Assembly (NCBI RefSeq): GCF_017654505.1
Contig: NC_054548.1
Span: 21,898,447 to 21,962,446, forward strand
Direction: 5' to 3'
Source of the DNA: Polyodon spathula
Lineage: Eukaryota; Chordata; Actinopteri; Acipenseriformes; Polyodontidae
DNA: 64,000 bases
Below, one piece after another: positions 13,597-28,600 of this stretch; positions within the stretch are counted from its first letter, which is position 1, and each line of letters begins with the position of its first letter. The translations under genes and the position numbers were made by a program. The notes below the pieces were generated by a model, which saw nothing but the letters and a program-made list of their open reading frames with translations, was not told the origin of the DNA and searched no databases.

Positions 13597-16548
13597 TATA
13601 GACACTACATTTTAGGGCTCCTATGATAGTGTACCAGTGCTTGCTGTGTTGGTATTGACAGTTATACATTTTGTACAAACACCCTGAGAATCTTGGTCTA
13701 TGTGGGGAAACTTCTCATAATAAAACAAAGGTATTTAAACTACCATATATTATTAACATATTAATATATTAACATATATTATATGCAAGGAAGGGGACTA
13801 AGAAAGAAAGAGCAGAGATAAAGATACAATAGAATTTATCTGTGTTTCTCCATAGGTACCAGACAGCTTTGAAGAACAGCAAGGACTCAACTTTTTTACA
13901 TTTTCTCAGTTTTTTCTAACATGCAACAATAGTTGGATCTGGTATTACATTTGGATGTACCTTGATTTTTGGGTATTGTGTTTGCATGCCAAATAATGCT
14001 TAATGTAATTCATTGTTAGCACTGATTTCTGTTTCAGGACTTAATTTACTTGCTAACACTAGGCCCCCCAAAAAAAGATTGTGGCACAAAGTATTTGAGA
14101 ACTCAGGTTAAGAGAAAAAGCAGTAAACCAGTGGAGGATTTGTGGGGTCATTTGGCGAAGAGGAATCAATAAGCCAAGTAGCTCAGCTGTATGAGAATGA
14201 AAGAAGAAATGACTTGTTGAAATGCTAGCAAATTCTTACTGTTTCACATTTCTGTTCTCTAGGGAATACTGACATTCAATAATACTTATAGGAAGTATCT
14301 AAATGTGCATCTTACTTTATATGCTTTTGAGGCCTATTATAACAATATCAATTTATCAATAAATATGTCAAGAAGAACGCCATGTTTTCCCCTTAGAACT
14401 GCCTACTGCTGTTTATTATTCAGAGGGATGGTTCAGTCATGAAGCAGGTTAATCAAAAAACAAACTTTGCTAAAGTATTTGAGCCTCACACACAGACTTG
14501 GGGTGTATCTGGCCTCACTTTAACCCCCCCCCCAAAAAATACGCACACCATCCAGTCCAGGACTTCTTCTGTGTATGTTTTCTGGGCATTTGCACCTTCC
14601 CCAGTTACGAGCCATCTGCATGGGAAGAAAAAGTACTCCCAATACTGGATGTGCAGGGTCACCAATACTGTGTGCCTGGCAGTGAAACTTCAACGTGGGG
14701 AGTCCCAAGCAGGAAGTGCTAAGCCATAAATTCCACCTTTGAATAAGAGGAGACTATCAATTCCACCTTCTCTTCCCATCCCATTATTTATCTACAGAAC
14801 ATTAGTGTTCCTGTACTCTTCTTCAGCCGTCAGTATTCCAAACTTCTTGATTCATAATCTCACGCACAGAACCATTGCCCCTAGGTGATGGATTCCCAGC
14901 ATTTATTATGAAAATGCTGCATGGAAAAGAAAGGATTAAGAACCTTTCATGTTCAAATTTAAAAAATAAAAGCTAGCTGTTTTAGATTAAATTCCTTAAT
15001 TCATTCATTGCAAATTGTTAAAATACCAAATAAAAAATAAATGCGATGCCACTGAGCATCTCTGTGCCATCAGTGCATTAAAGTTAACTTCTGTAAAGAT
15101 ATGAAGATAGAAAAAGTATAGAAAAAGTATGGAAAAAGAGTCAAGATAGAAACATAATCTCTGAAATTAAACTCTAGTTTTTCAAGAACGTTAGGTTATC
15201 TGTAAACTTAAAATTAAAGGTAAAACTGTTTTGTTAGCCAGGGCGTACCAGTGATGATTGCTATTACCAAAAGAACATTTGGCACTGCAGTGACACCACA
15301 ATGATACTACAAATGATAGCACCAGCGTAGCTTCAATGGCATGATCCATTGGTATCATCTATAACACAATGGTAACATTTTCATATATTGACATGTCAAT
15401 GGAATACACACTGGTTCTACATTGTAGTATCATGATGCTATACTAGTACATATTTTGTTACTGTATAACTGTGTAAGGTGAATCTTTTATTCTTCTTGAA
15501 ATGCTTGTCATGAAATGACCATTGGAACGGTTATTGTATTGTGTTTTATTGAGATGTTAAGCAAACATTAGTATAGAAGTCAATAGTAAATAGTGTATCT
15601 ATTTCTTAAGTAAAAGTAACAAACTGAACTGCAAAGCCTAAAATCCTGCATGTTCTACATTGACTTGCTGATAAACCTCTAAGCCTGAAAGCTAGAAGCA
15701 CAGTGCTGTGAGTTAGGGTGACCCTTCCTAGGTGACAGAATGACAACGTTCCAGCAGTCCTTTCAGTGCCCTTTGAACACATCCCACCCCAGTCGAGGAA
15801 TGCAGGTTAACACATTGCAGCCTTTAACTCCTCCGGTTCTGTTGTGGAAAAACTGACAGAAACTGACCCTGTTCCCTCCTTTTGCTTAATTAAGTTGTTC
15901 AGAGGCAGGCTGGTCAAACAGTTGCCTCTACGTGGGGAGTCTAGAGAACAGGAGAAAAGAGTGGGCGTTTCCAACACAAAAAGGGAGATTCTCCTATTGT
16001 CTAGGTGTAGACTGGTCAGTTTTTCAAACTTACTGCTGCCTGACTGACCTCAACTCAAAGAGTGATTGGGGGAAAGGGCTGGGATATTCCTGGTAGGGAG
16101 GAGGTGGCTAACATAAAACTAAGAGATCACATTGAAACGTTACTTTTATACCCTTGTTATTGTCTGTAATTATATATTTTATATATAATAAAACCTTGGT
16201 GTCGTTATGTAAACAAGCACCTGGGATTAGTTTAAAGTAGCACCCCAATATACATCACACATATATATCCAGCAAAACATTGTGACATGGAAACAATGAT
16301 ACATTACATTGAAAAGGTATTAAACTGGGAACAGCGACATGAAAGAAACGTAAGCCTTAAATTCTAATTCTAATGCAGGTCAGATTGAACCAGCTAGGCA
16401 ACAGGGAATATTCATGGTGAAATGACGAGCACATGAGCTATTGTGCAATAATATATCAAGTGTGTCCTGGTAAACATAACACCTTATCTTAAATGTACTT
16501 TAAAAACAAATGATCACTGCCTGTTACAGGTAATGTTCAAATTTCCAA
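13596..16548. other. Unassigned intergenic sequence
   Basis: No coding exon, RNA gene or transposon was recognised. The small ORFs at 14439-14729 and 15844-16047 have no recognisable domain. Confidence 0.45.
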
Positions 16549-17173
16549 TACTGGGCATCTTGTTACAATTGAAGGAAGAATGGATGGAGCAAAATACAAG
16601 AAAATACTGCAAGAGAATCTGCTTCAGTCTGCTAAAAAACTGAAGCTTGGGAGGAAATTCACCTTTCAGCAGGACAATGATCCCAAGCACAAGGCCAATG
16701 TAACATTAGAGAGGCTCAAGAACAAAAAGGTGAATGTCCTACAGTGGCCCAGTCAAAGTTTTGATCTCAATCCCATTGAGAATCTGTGGCACTATTTGAA
16801 AATTGTGGTCCACAAGCATCGTCCCACCAACCTGAACAACCTGGAGCAAATCTGACAAGAAGAATGGGCCAAAATCAAATCAAAGCTGGTACATACTTAC
16901 CCCAAAAGACTTAAAGCTGTTATTACAGCGAAAGGTGGCTCTACCAAATATTAATATGTGGGGTTGAATACTTATGAAAGCAAGACATTTCAGTTTTTTA
17001 TTTTTCTAAAAAATATTTCCCAACATAAAACCAATGCCACCTTACAATAATTGATTTTGAGTATAAGTGTTTAAAAAAAAAAAAAAAATCAAACAGGACG
17101 AAATTTCAATGTACCATTTGTAATTCGGTAATATGAGAGAATTGGTCAGGGGTATGAATACTTTTGCAAGGTA
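16549..17173 (+). mobile_element. 5'-truncated Tc1-like transposon copy
   Basis: Similarity to the 7.5-9.1 kb element starts abruptly near 16549 and runs through the C-terminal half of the transposase to the right terminal repeat ending near 17173. Orientation is opposite to the first copy. The inner and outer direct repeats of the right end are both present (near 16960 and 17150). The left half, with the N-terminal DNA-binding region and first catalytic Asp, is absent. Confidence 0.9.
16580..16855 (+). pseudogene. Tc1-like transposase C-terminal fragment
   Basis: The ORF carries the second catalytic Asp (QQDNDPKHK) and the Glu ([11 protein letters not shown]) of the DD34E domain and ends at an early stop after NNLEQI, just before the usual C-terminal EEW motif. 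It lacks the first Asp and the HTH, so it is a dead fragment. It is close in sequence to the copy at 7796-8209, differing at scattered positions. Confidence 0.9.
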
Positions 17174-17186
17174 CTATATATATATA

Positions 17187-17240
<54 letters not shown>
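17174..17240. repeat. (TA)n microsatellite directly abutting the truncated Tc1-like copy
   Basis: The TA run begins at the transposon terminus. Confidence 0.95.
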
Positions 17241-18708
<1,468 letters not shown>

Positions 18709-19409
18709 CACAGTGGTTTGCAGAAGTATTCCCCCCTCAGACACCTGAGCTTACTCCATTACGCTTTCAAATTAGACTTTTTATGTAGAATCTACACAAA
18801 CTACTCTATATTGAGAAAGTTAAAAAATGCATATAGCATATAAATAAGTAAGATTTACAGAGAAAAACTCATTAAATTCAGTTGCATCAGTATTCTCCCT
18901 CTTTGCTACTGCAGCCCTAAATCAGTCCAATCAGTCCAATCAAATCCAAATTTACATGTATTTATATTAAAGTAATACAAAAATGACTACAAACGATTTA
19001 GAAGTGAGTAGTTTTTCGAGATTTATGATTATACTGTAAATTTACAGTATAATCGTAAATCTCGAAAAACTACTCCCTTCTAAATCTTTTGTAGTCATTT
19101 TTGTATTACTTTAGTATAAATACATGTTAATTTGGATTCATGTGCTGTTTTTTCTGACTTTATGTGAACGAAAAGACACAAAAGCTCCCGTTTTCTCATT
19201 GGAAATAGTGATATTTCAAAATATCACTGTCCTGGTCACAAAAGCAAAGTTTGTGGGGAATAATAGCCATTTTCTATACTTTTGAGGCATAAGCAATTAG
19301 GAAATGACACTTATTACCCAGGAACAAAAATTGTGTTACATAGTGTATTATTAATTCAACAAAATGTGACATTATTGGTAGGGGGTTAATACTTCTGCAA
19401 ACTACTGTA
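18709..19409. mobile_element. Tc1/mariner-like nonautonomous element (MITE) with internal palindrome
   Basis: The left end reads CAGTGGTTTGCAGAAGTATT. The right end, reverse complemented, reads CAGTAGTTTGCAGAAGTATT and is followed by TA. The element is ~700 bp, with no transposase. Both sides border TA-rich repeat. The inverted ends resemble Tc1-type termini but differ from those of the 7.5 kb element, so this is a separate family. Confidence 0.82.
18942..19139. repeat. Large palindrome, ~98-bp arms with no spacer
   Basis: The centre is between 19040 and 19041 (ACTGTAAATTTACAGT). The left arm and the reverse complement of the right arm match along their length except for about six to eight positions. 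It lies inside the MITE at 18709-19409 and would form a long hairpin. Confidence 0.93.
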
Positions 19410-20352
19410 TATATATGTGTATGCGTGTGTGAAAAAAAAAAAAAAAAAAAAACAGGACCGTACATTCTGCGGGGAAGATGGAAAGTATGATAACATAGGT
19501 CAGTATAAACTCATCAAATTATACTGAGCCTCATTGTCATAAGGGGTACAAACATGAACTACTGTGAAAGAAAACAAGATACAGAACAACTGATTATAAA
19601 CTGAATGAAACTCAGATACAGAGAAGAAGATGGAGAGGATGGAGTGTGGAAGGGGCTGTTGTTAAAAAAACATGATAATGTAATGGCCTGAATACAGAGG
19701 GGAGACTGTTCGAAGGGCATGGTCACTTTCTGCAGGTGCTCCTGCTGGACCCTTCTTTGCATACATTTGCATGCTGTCAAACGGCTGGGCTGACAGCTTC
19801 CAGAGAAGGCCTGGACTGGGCCCAAGCCTGTCAGTGTTGTTCTGGTTCCCTGTCAAGGTTGGACTTGGGTACAGACAAAAGTCCTCCAAATGTTAAAGAA
19901 CACAAGGGAGCCAAGAGGAGCTGCACAGCCATCCTTTTCAAGCAGCCGACAGAGCAGGTGTAATGGAACAGTGGGTTTCTTATTCATTGGGAGGCTGATT
20001 CTTACTAGGGTAGTTGGGGGCTCTGTATTTCTCATCAGCTGGGAGCACAATCAAAACTTGTTTTCTTAAATCCAGAGGAAAACATTTAAAGCTGCATTCA
20101 CCCACAATTAGGGTTATTATTTAACTCCTTGAGGTCTGTTTACTTCTTTTATCCATGGTTTACCTTCCTTGCGCTCTGTTTAATCAAAAAACAGACTTTG
20201 TTGACCCACTTGTTTGTTTAAATGGGTCATATATAGTTTTAATAGTCGCAAGCCCCCTCTTTTATATACTTAAGTTAGTCAAAAAACCACAGTATTCTCT
20301 TTAATTACTGCAATTGGAGATTTTTATATTACATTACAAAGCCAAACAAAAT

Positions 20353-20353
<1 letters not shown>
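19410..20353. other. Unassigned block, higher complexity at 19560-20060
   Basis: A poly-A tract lies at 19432-19451. The 19690-20060 part is GC-richer with short ORFs on both strands that match nothing recognisable. Confidence 0.3.
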
Positions 20354-20401
<48 letters not shown>

Positions 20402-20485
20402 ATATATATATTTTTAAAAAAAGGATTCACTATAATAATAAGACTTTTGTATTTGTCACGCATACGTGATTCGAATATATATTTC

Positions 20486-20549
<64 letters not shown>
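20354..20549. repeat. (TA)n and (CA)n microsatellites separated by ~75 bp
   Basis: TA run at 20354-20411 and CA run at 20489-20549. Confidence 0.95.
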
Positions 20550-20554
<5 letters not shown>

Positions 20555-22120
20555 TAAAATGCTATGAGTACATTCTCTTTAGAATCAATTACACATTTTG
20601 TACATTACACAACATTTCAGGTTGTAGAGTTTGTTTATCTGTGTTTGTTAACTGCCTTGCTATTTTCTTTATATAACTTTGTAATCACAAATCAAAGTAC
20701 ATCATATTTTCATTCTACTGGTAAATTAATAGTGTTATTATTACTAGCAGTAGTAATTAGTATTACTAATTGTGTTACTGATCAACAAGCAATCTTGTCA
20801 ATAGCAATTTTAGACACAATTTATAAATCCAAGTCAGAGCACTTTAAGATTAGCTCTGAAAGGGGCTTTGTAAAACATTGAAACAACAGATATCTCCTGA
20901 TTAATTCCCCTATGCTAGTCAGTCATATCATACATCTGGATTTTATTAAAACTTATGCTAAAGACTTAAATTCAACACAGTAAAAGGAGTGACCCATTGA
21001 AAAACGAGTGTGTGTGCATGCATGTGTGTGTGAATGAGATTTATAGATAGTACACTGTAATGGGGAAATAAACAATCCATCCTGTTTATTCCCCAACAAT
21101 GAAATGCCTGTGTCTCTACAGGCTGCAAGTGGCCAGGCCATCTGGCCCAGATCTCCACAGTAAAAACATTGTCCCCGGACCAATCAAAACGATTACATCG
21201 CACCAAGCAAACTAACCCTTGCAATCAAAGGCACCTCTTCTGCAGGCAATGATATCATAACAAAAAGCCAGACCCCACCCCCCGCCCCCAACCCCTTCTC
21301 ATACTGGGAAGAAGAGTGTGTGTGTGTTAGAAGAGGGAGCATACAGGCACAATGAGATCTGGTCACCATATAGTACTACTGACACAAGACTATTCAAATG
21401 TGATTCGAAAAGGGCCTTTTTGTCCTCTGGGGGTGTTTAAGCAAAGTTCCTTCAGACCTGATTCACACAATAGTGGAAACATCTTTCTGTTTGCCCTTGG
21501 CAGAAACAGTGTGGTTCTGTTTTCTATTGGCAAGCCCCACACGCTGGTACAGTTGGAAACTTGTTCAGCCTCACAGTGGATCCAGGAAGCAAGTGGCCCT
21601 CGTTATTAAGCACATTCTCCTGTAATAAAGAGTTTCAGTCAGGAAGCGGCACCTGCAAGTCATTTTTTTCTGGGCCTCTCTTTTTATAAAGTTTAAAAGC
21701 TCTGTTTTTTTTCCCCTCTTCTTTTCAACAGAATAAAAGAAGCTATGTCTCACAGTTATAGCTGTGTCCTGTCACATTTGTGTACACAACCCTACAACAA
21801 GGTTTGTGATTGTATTTAACTAAAAGGGTTGATATGAAAGAAAACGGCAGGCTCAACAAATAATGTTTGGGTTGAAAAGACATTTGTGTTCTTTCATAGA
21901 GTTGTATTTGTGCTTTGTATAAAACTTATATATAACTTATTTTTTTTGTTTATGTATGCAGAAAACACAGTACACCATAGTTTATAACTAATGATCCTAA
22001 ATCCAAGTGCAGCATTAAAACAACTTATTGGTCAAATATAACAGCTTTAAAAACTAGGCCAAACTGATTCCAGATCCAGTTATGAATAAACATACTATAC
22101 AGTGAAGCATAAATGCACTT
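20550..22120. other. Unassigned intergenic sequence
   Basis: No gene recognised. Short ORFs at 20564-20881 (hydrophobic) and 20953-21224 lack identifiable domains and splice context. Confidence 0.4.
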
Positions 22121-22212
22121 TTTTTTTTTTTTTTTTTTTATTCAAGGGTTTGGGAAGGGGAAGCCCCTTATTATCTATATATATATATATAATATATATA
22201 TTATTATATCTA

Positions 22213-22256
<44 letters not shown>
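22121..22256. repeat. Poly-T tract and interrupted (TA)n microsatellite
   Basis: Poly-T at 22121-22139 and TA/TTA repeats at 22176-22256. Confidence 0.92.
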
Positions 22257-22258
<2 letters not shown>

Positions 22259-23045
22259 TACTATTTGAATATATATTTTCCAGCCAAATCGATGATATGA
22301 TTACAAATAGCAATGTTTATTTTAGAAAGAATTTACCGTTTCTTATTATAATTTTTCAATTCAAGCAGAGAAAGGGTGAAATCAACCTTTACGGTTTAAA
22401 CAAAAAAAAAAAAACAACAGTTGTCTGAAAAATTACGGGGTCTCTGTTTAGAGTAAATCGGTTTAATCAAGGTCGTGTATCACATGTACATTCTAGAACC
22501 TACACAAATTAATTTTGTTTGTCTCAAAACAAATAAAAGTAGCAAACTGATAATATAAAGGTGTATTACACAGACTTTTATAGCATACATTTATGAGTAA
22601 AAATAATAAGCACAGAACAAAACATTAGATAGTTGAACAGAATTAACTTATTTGAACAGACCTAACACTTATTCTTCAGCACAGCTGGTATCACTGGAAG
22701 GCAAAGCAGACGGGCTCGCTTCGTCCTGCTGCGGAAACGTCGGTCAGGGGACACAATACTCATTAAGAGTTTTCCTCTTGTGCCACATTTTCAAATCAAA
22801 CTAGTAACTGTCACTGTATACCTTTAGCAAAAGCCTACCTACACCTTAACCTGCTAATTTCAAAAGTAGGCTCTTTGCATGACATGCTTGAGCTGGCAAA
22901 TGAAAGTGTACAGTCGGTACAGGTCTTGATGATTGACAGTCATTTAAACAAATAAGAGCATTCCAGCACTGCTTCAGTCAACGAGATCTGTCAGAACTAG
23001 ATGAAAAGACAGTGACAGTGAAACTATACTAACAGATCACTGAGA

Positions 23046-23047
<2 letters not shown>
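22257..23047. other. Unassigned intergenic sequence
   Basis: Nothing recognisable. Confidence 0.5.

Positions 23048-23130
<83 letters not shown>
23048..23130. repeat. (TA)n microsatellite, ~82 bp
   Basis: Pure alternating TA. Confidence 0.97.
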
Positions 23131-23131
<1 letters not shown>

Positions 23132-24110
23132 TCTTTTGTATACCATTGTGTTTTCCACCTTTACTTATTGAATTTTTTATCTTTACCAGTTTAATTAAGG
23201 TGGATGGTAAGTGAACTTACATTAGCAGGTTCACAACTCAACAAATTAAAGGGTACAAAAGCTTAGTTGCAATCCTTATGGTTGATTTTATCAACCTGTA
23301 CCTTCCTGAGATAAGCCACAGCATCAGTCTTAATTGTATCAACTACCTATCTGTAGTTAACTTTAAAATAAGTGGTTAATTCTATCCCTGCTACTATAAA
23401 ATGAATTCCCTCTTTCGTATTCTTGGTTAAAAAATCACATTTCTCTTTCTTATTGCTGCAATCGGATGTTTATATAACATCATCAATCCAAACAGAATGT
23501 TTTAAAAAAAAAATCTCAAAAGGATGTAATTATTATACTGAAAACATTAAACAGGGCACATGCACGAAACTGATACTATATTCATACTTATAAGAATAGA
23601 AAACAGCTTCTACAATATTTATAGATAGCTGTAGCCTATCCGAGCAGGGTATAGGCTTATTAAATAAAACCCTTTGTCTAGCAAAGCATTGGGATACCAT
23701 TCGTCTTTTACAGATTGACTATTAATGATGGTACCCTATTCTAACTCATATTGATAAAAGGTGACAACTTGTCTTCCAGACTCCCTCATTTCTCAATGCA
23801 TTTTCCTTGGGACAAGGGTTCAGACGGTTTACTGTTAGAATACCACTGATTGAGCTAAATCTAAATCATAATGAAAAAATAAAAGTGAAAAGGATGTGTG
23901 TGCAGAATAACAGGCTCTATGGGCCTGTATATGGGGTGCTCTCCAGGGTCCTGAACCTAAAACCGTGAATTCTTCCATTTTCTGAATTTAAATAGAAAAG
24001 TTCCAAACACATTCCTTGTTTTACAAACACACAGCTAGAATATATGGGGGCTTTATTTGTTGGTATGGGGTCTGTTCAATACATGTTATTACAATGTGTT
24101 CTGATTTTGG

Positions 24111-24112
<2 letters not shown>
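23131..24112. other. Unassigned intergenic sequence
   Basis: Nothing recognisable. Confidence 0.5.

Positions 24113-24200
<88 letters not shown>
24113..24200. repeat. (ATT)n microsatellite, ~29 units
   Basis: Uninterrupted ATT trinucleotides. Confidence 0.97.
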
Positions 24201-24201
<1 letters not shown>

Positions 24202-24533
24202 TCCATATTAGCATTCCATTATCTCATTATAAATTATCTTGTGACCTCAACATAAAAAAGCTCTCAACGAGCCTTCATATTCAACCATATGATAAAACCC
24301 ACCAATTGTTTGCCATTAGTTTTAGCTCATTTTACAATTTTTATGCAATGGCTACATATTGTGCAGATTGTTAATGCTCCAGAAGCATCTACACTTTTAT
24401 GAAGATAATTGTATTTCAACCACCCCCCTGAATAGCCAATTTGTAATTTGATAGTGATTTGAAGCTTTGGATTACGTTTTGAGGTAAAATATAAAAGCAT
24501 TTCCCCCTTTTGCAGCTCTTTATATCAAAATAA

Positions 24534-24534
24534 A

Positions 24535-24619
<85 letters not shown>

Positions 24620-24637
24620 CTCAAAGAGCCAGCTGCC

Positions 24638-24716
<79 letters not shown>
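24534..24716. repeat. (GT)n/(TA)n double microsatellite split by a ~25-bp unique spacer
   Basis: A short GT run, TA to 24615, a unique GCTCAAAGAGCCAGCTGCCC spacer region, then TA again from 24641 to 24716. Confidence 0.95.
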
Positions 24717-24719
<3 letters not shown>

Positions 24720-25560
24720 ATATTTCTTCATCACAAAACAAAAAAAAAAATATGGCATCTTATTTTGAAAGATAGGTAAGCCTACAGGATGATTTAATGC
24801 AATCTTATTAAATTTAGGACAGCTTTCTCAGGAGTGATATCTAACTTAAGCATAAGAACCAATTGCACAAAAAGATATTTAAATGACTTCTAATTGCGTG
24901 GTATCTAGAAAAAGTATTAAACTGGCAACTTTGGAATAAAAGACTTTTAATAAATTGCTATGGAGCTCCTAAACATACAAACATGAATTTGACACAGTGT
25001 CAAATAAACCACACAGGATTTACTGAATCAAAAATATAGAAGCAATTGCAATGTAATTTTTCTTTTTTGTGTGTTGTTTTCATTATATTGTCTTGTGGTC
25101 TGATTTTAATAGCAGTTGGAAAGTGTTGCTGAGAAATCTTAATTAATATAACATATAAAAAAGACACAAAAAAGTGTCGAATTGTATTTATTACTAAGTT
25201 GAATTTTTATTTTTACTGAACAATATGAAATTGCTATAATTTTAGTAAAATATAAACAACTTCACAATTTGAATCACTATCTCTCATCAACTACTTTATA
25301 GTAACAGTAAATCAGTTTAGCCTTTGGGACAGTCTTATTAAAACATTGTTAACTTTTTTGAATAGATGAACAATTCTACAGGTTACTTGAGTTCTATTTA
25401 CAGCACTGCTAATTTTATATTGCTTGAAAAAATAAATCAGTCATGCTTTATTTTAAGGGACGTTTTTTAGTTTATTAAGTGTTAACAAGCACTGTTCATT
25501 TTCACCTAAAGGTAAGGGTTAATATAAAACTGATTTCAAGCATATGATCGACTCGGTATT
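24717..25560. other. Unassigned AT-rich intergenic sequence
   Basis: Nothing recognisable. Confidence 0.5.
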
Positions 25561-25670
25561 GATCATCCATAGGGCTCTGGTGTTTGATTGATCATCCATA
25601 GGGCTCTGTTGTTTGATTGGTCATTCATAGGGCTCTGGTGTTCGATTGATCATCCATAGGGCTCTAGTTT
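25561..25670. repeat. 30-bp tandem repeat, ~3.7 copies
   Basis: The unit contains GATCATCCATAGGGCTCTGG followed by TGTTTGATTG. Copies begin near 25561, 25591, 25620 and 25650 with a few substitutions. Confidence 0.93.
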
Positions 25671-28600
25671 TTGTAGGTTTAGCTGGCCTATTATATTTTA
25701 TTAACTAACAGTTAACATAAAATAAATAAAGTACATTAACATGTTTATTAGCTGTTTGATAACAGTTAATAAACAAAAAAAAAAAAACACAACTCTTAAA
25801 ATAAAGTGTGACCAATAAATCTAGTAGTGTCCTATTTTAGTGCCCAGGATAGGATCATTTTATTATATCTGTGCAACCACCAGCAATCAATAGCAACATC
25901 TGCTGGCCTATTTTAGGCACTGTTGATTTACATGTCAGACTTTCATCAAAATAATTTGATTTGATTTGCACAGTGTAGACAAAACTTTTGTAGCTTGAAA
26001 AATATATATTTTACTCTGAGCAACATCCACCATTTATTCTTTTTGTTGTATTTATTTGTAATAGTATTTGTTTTATTATTATATCAGTAAACAATTCAAA
26101 ATGAACAAGCAAACAGACAAAGACATATCTAAATAATACATATTTCAATGTATAACTTAACATTTGATAAACACAATTAAAGGTGTGTATTGTACTGATG
26201 CAGCCTGCTTCTCGGGTGGTAAAGGCATATGCTGTACAAGTGTACAACTGCACATCTTTTTGTTTGTTATTGTGTTTTGAAGCAGACGATGTCAGTGGTA
26301 GATATGCCTTGGTGTAGAAAATTAAAGGAAACAAGCTGCACATTTGAAGAGATTTGATTTCATTTTGTATCATGTTGCATGTGGGCAAAATGATTTCCTC
26401 TTGAGATAGATGGTGAGGTCACTTCCTCTGAATAATACGGGTTGACTGTTGTTTTTTCTTGTTAAAGACTGATGTGACGGGTTACACCTTCTAATTAGTC
26501 ATCCACAGTCAAAGCTAATTTAGTAGAAAAAAAACAGGTTCTAATTTACAGTAACAGTTATGAGCAATTAGGCTGAACAGGGTGAAAAATACAGGTGTAA
26601 ATTACACCTCTACGCAACTGCTGAGAGATTTGTTTTTCTCCAGAGGTGTCCTCTGGTTCTACCTGTAGATATATGTACCATATACAGAGAGGCTCTTGGG
26701 GTTCACTTGTTACTCTAAGGTACAAACAGCTGGTCAGCAGGCAATAATATCCTCAGCATATGCACGTTAATTGCTCAAGCAGAGGAAAAAAAACATGTCC
26801 ATAGATGAGGTAAACAGAAGAAACTCCACACAACCATACATCACTTGAATTTCTTAAGACTAGAGAGTGTTGAAAATGTAAACTACCAAGGGAAGACTAT
26901 GATCAAATACCATTAGCAAGCTACATGTACACGCTAAAATGTATCTGAGGCTTTCTTAAGACCTCCTTAAGATGATTGCTTGCACAGCTGCCTTGATGTT
27001 CTGGATGTGATTTCACAAATCTCACAGAGAAAATATCATATCATAAGTATTCATAAGTATGACAGGCGATGTAGTACAGATAAATCAACCACTACCTTCT
27101 GGGGTAAATTGGATTAATATTGTAGTGTTGCTACTACATCATTGTTTTTGTTTATTTTGAAACTGGTGCAAAGTCAAAAGTGATAAAAGAGATACAACAA
27201 ACTTAACAATATAATTCTAGTTCAAAACAACTTTATTTTGAGTAATTTATTAGTAACTTTGTATTTTCTTCTTCATCATCTCTGTATCCATTTGTATCTA
27301 TCTCCTTTTCCATTTTCTTATATCTTTGTACTTTTCACCCTGTCTCTCTTTTTTTTTAACACTTTCTTTTTGGTCCTCAACCCACCCTCACTCTCTCCAA
27401 ATCCCCTCCTCTGTGCCCTCCTGTTCCCCTACTTTATTCCCTCCAATTGCTGACATGTTGCCCCCCCCCCCCCCCCCCCCCTTTTCCCATCCTCATTAGC
27501 CAGGATTTTCTGCATGTTTGTTAATTGTGTCCCTGTTCTCACCACCTGCCTCTCTGCAAGTCTCATCTGTGCTCTCTAACTGCTGCTAATTGTCATCATA
27601 CGGCTGGCTCCCTGCAACAACTTGAGAACAGACCTGCAGTGGTGAGTGCACACACTGGGAGCAGCACTGGCATGGGACATGGTAACAGTAGCTTTATATC
27701 AGGGAAACAGCTGCTTTCATTAAAAAAGGCACCTTGTCAGAATATCACTCTACTTGCTACTGTTTGTCATACCTCAAACACAAAATCAACATGGTCATGT
27801 TTTTAGTGGTTAATAAAATGACCACCTGTCTGGATCTAAGGGATTGTAATCTCAATGGTATACAACACACAAGAAATAATCTAGGACAACAATGGAACAA
27901 CTTCTTCATCTTGCAATCTTTTTTCATTTCTCTCTGTTTACCTGTGCACTTGCTTCAGCATAGTTTCCAAAGTGCTTGACTATTACTTAAAGTAGGACCT
28001 GTTTATTGCAAGATAATTTCATGATTTGTAACATAATTAGAGCTGTAGATTCCCCTGTTAGTGCTGATTTGTTTTTCTGTATGGAGTGAAAACACATCTT
28101 TGAAAATCCATGAACACGTTTGTCGTCCCAGGTCTTGATTGGCATATGAATATAAAAGGAACACAAAGAATTTTTTTTTTTTTTTTTTAAATGATTTTCA
28201 TACAGGGAAGGAACAGCAAAGCCGTTGGATGCTAGATATATCTCAGCTGCCCCAGGTCATTTCCCCTCATCTAAAACAAACATCCATTGCTTCTCAATGA
28301 CAATCCACCATTTAAAAGTACCTATAGGGTTAACTGTCCATAATAACAATTTCTGTGTGCTCCACTAGTATCAGTCTATATTTCTAAGACAGAACCATAT
28401 ACAGTATTACATGGGGAATAGATATCTTCATTAGAACAAAGGTCTAGTTCAAGACAGTTAACTAACATGCCATTCTTTTTTTGTGTAATCTTCACAGGCT
28501 ATGAGCGAGTTGATTTTACGGTTAGTATTTAAGTCACTGGTAGAATGGTAGTAGAGTGATGACATTTTTCTATTTTGATAATGATTTCATACTAGAATGA

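Noticed and set aside
26011..26388. 125-aa minus-strand ORF as a gene
   Set aside because: AT-rich frame with no motif, conserved start context or neighbouring exon.
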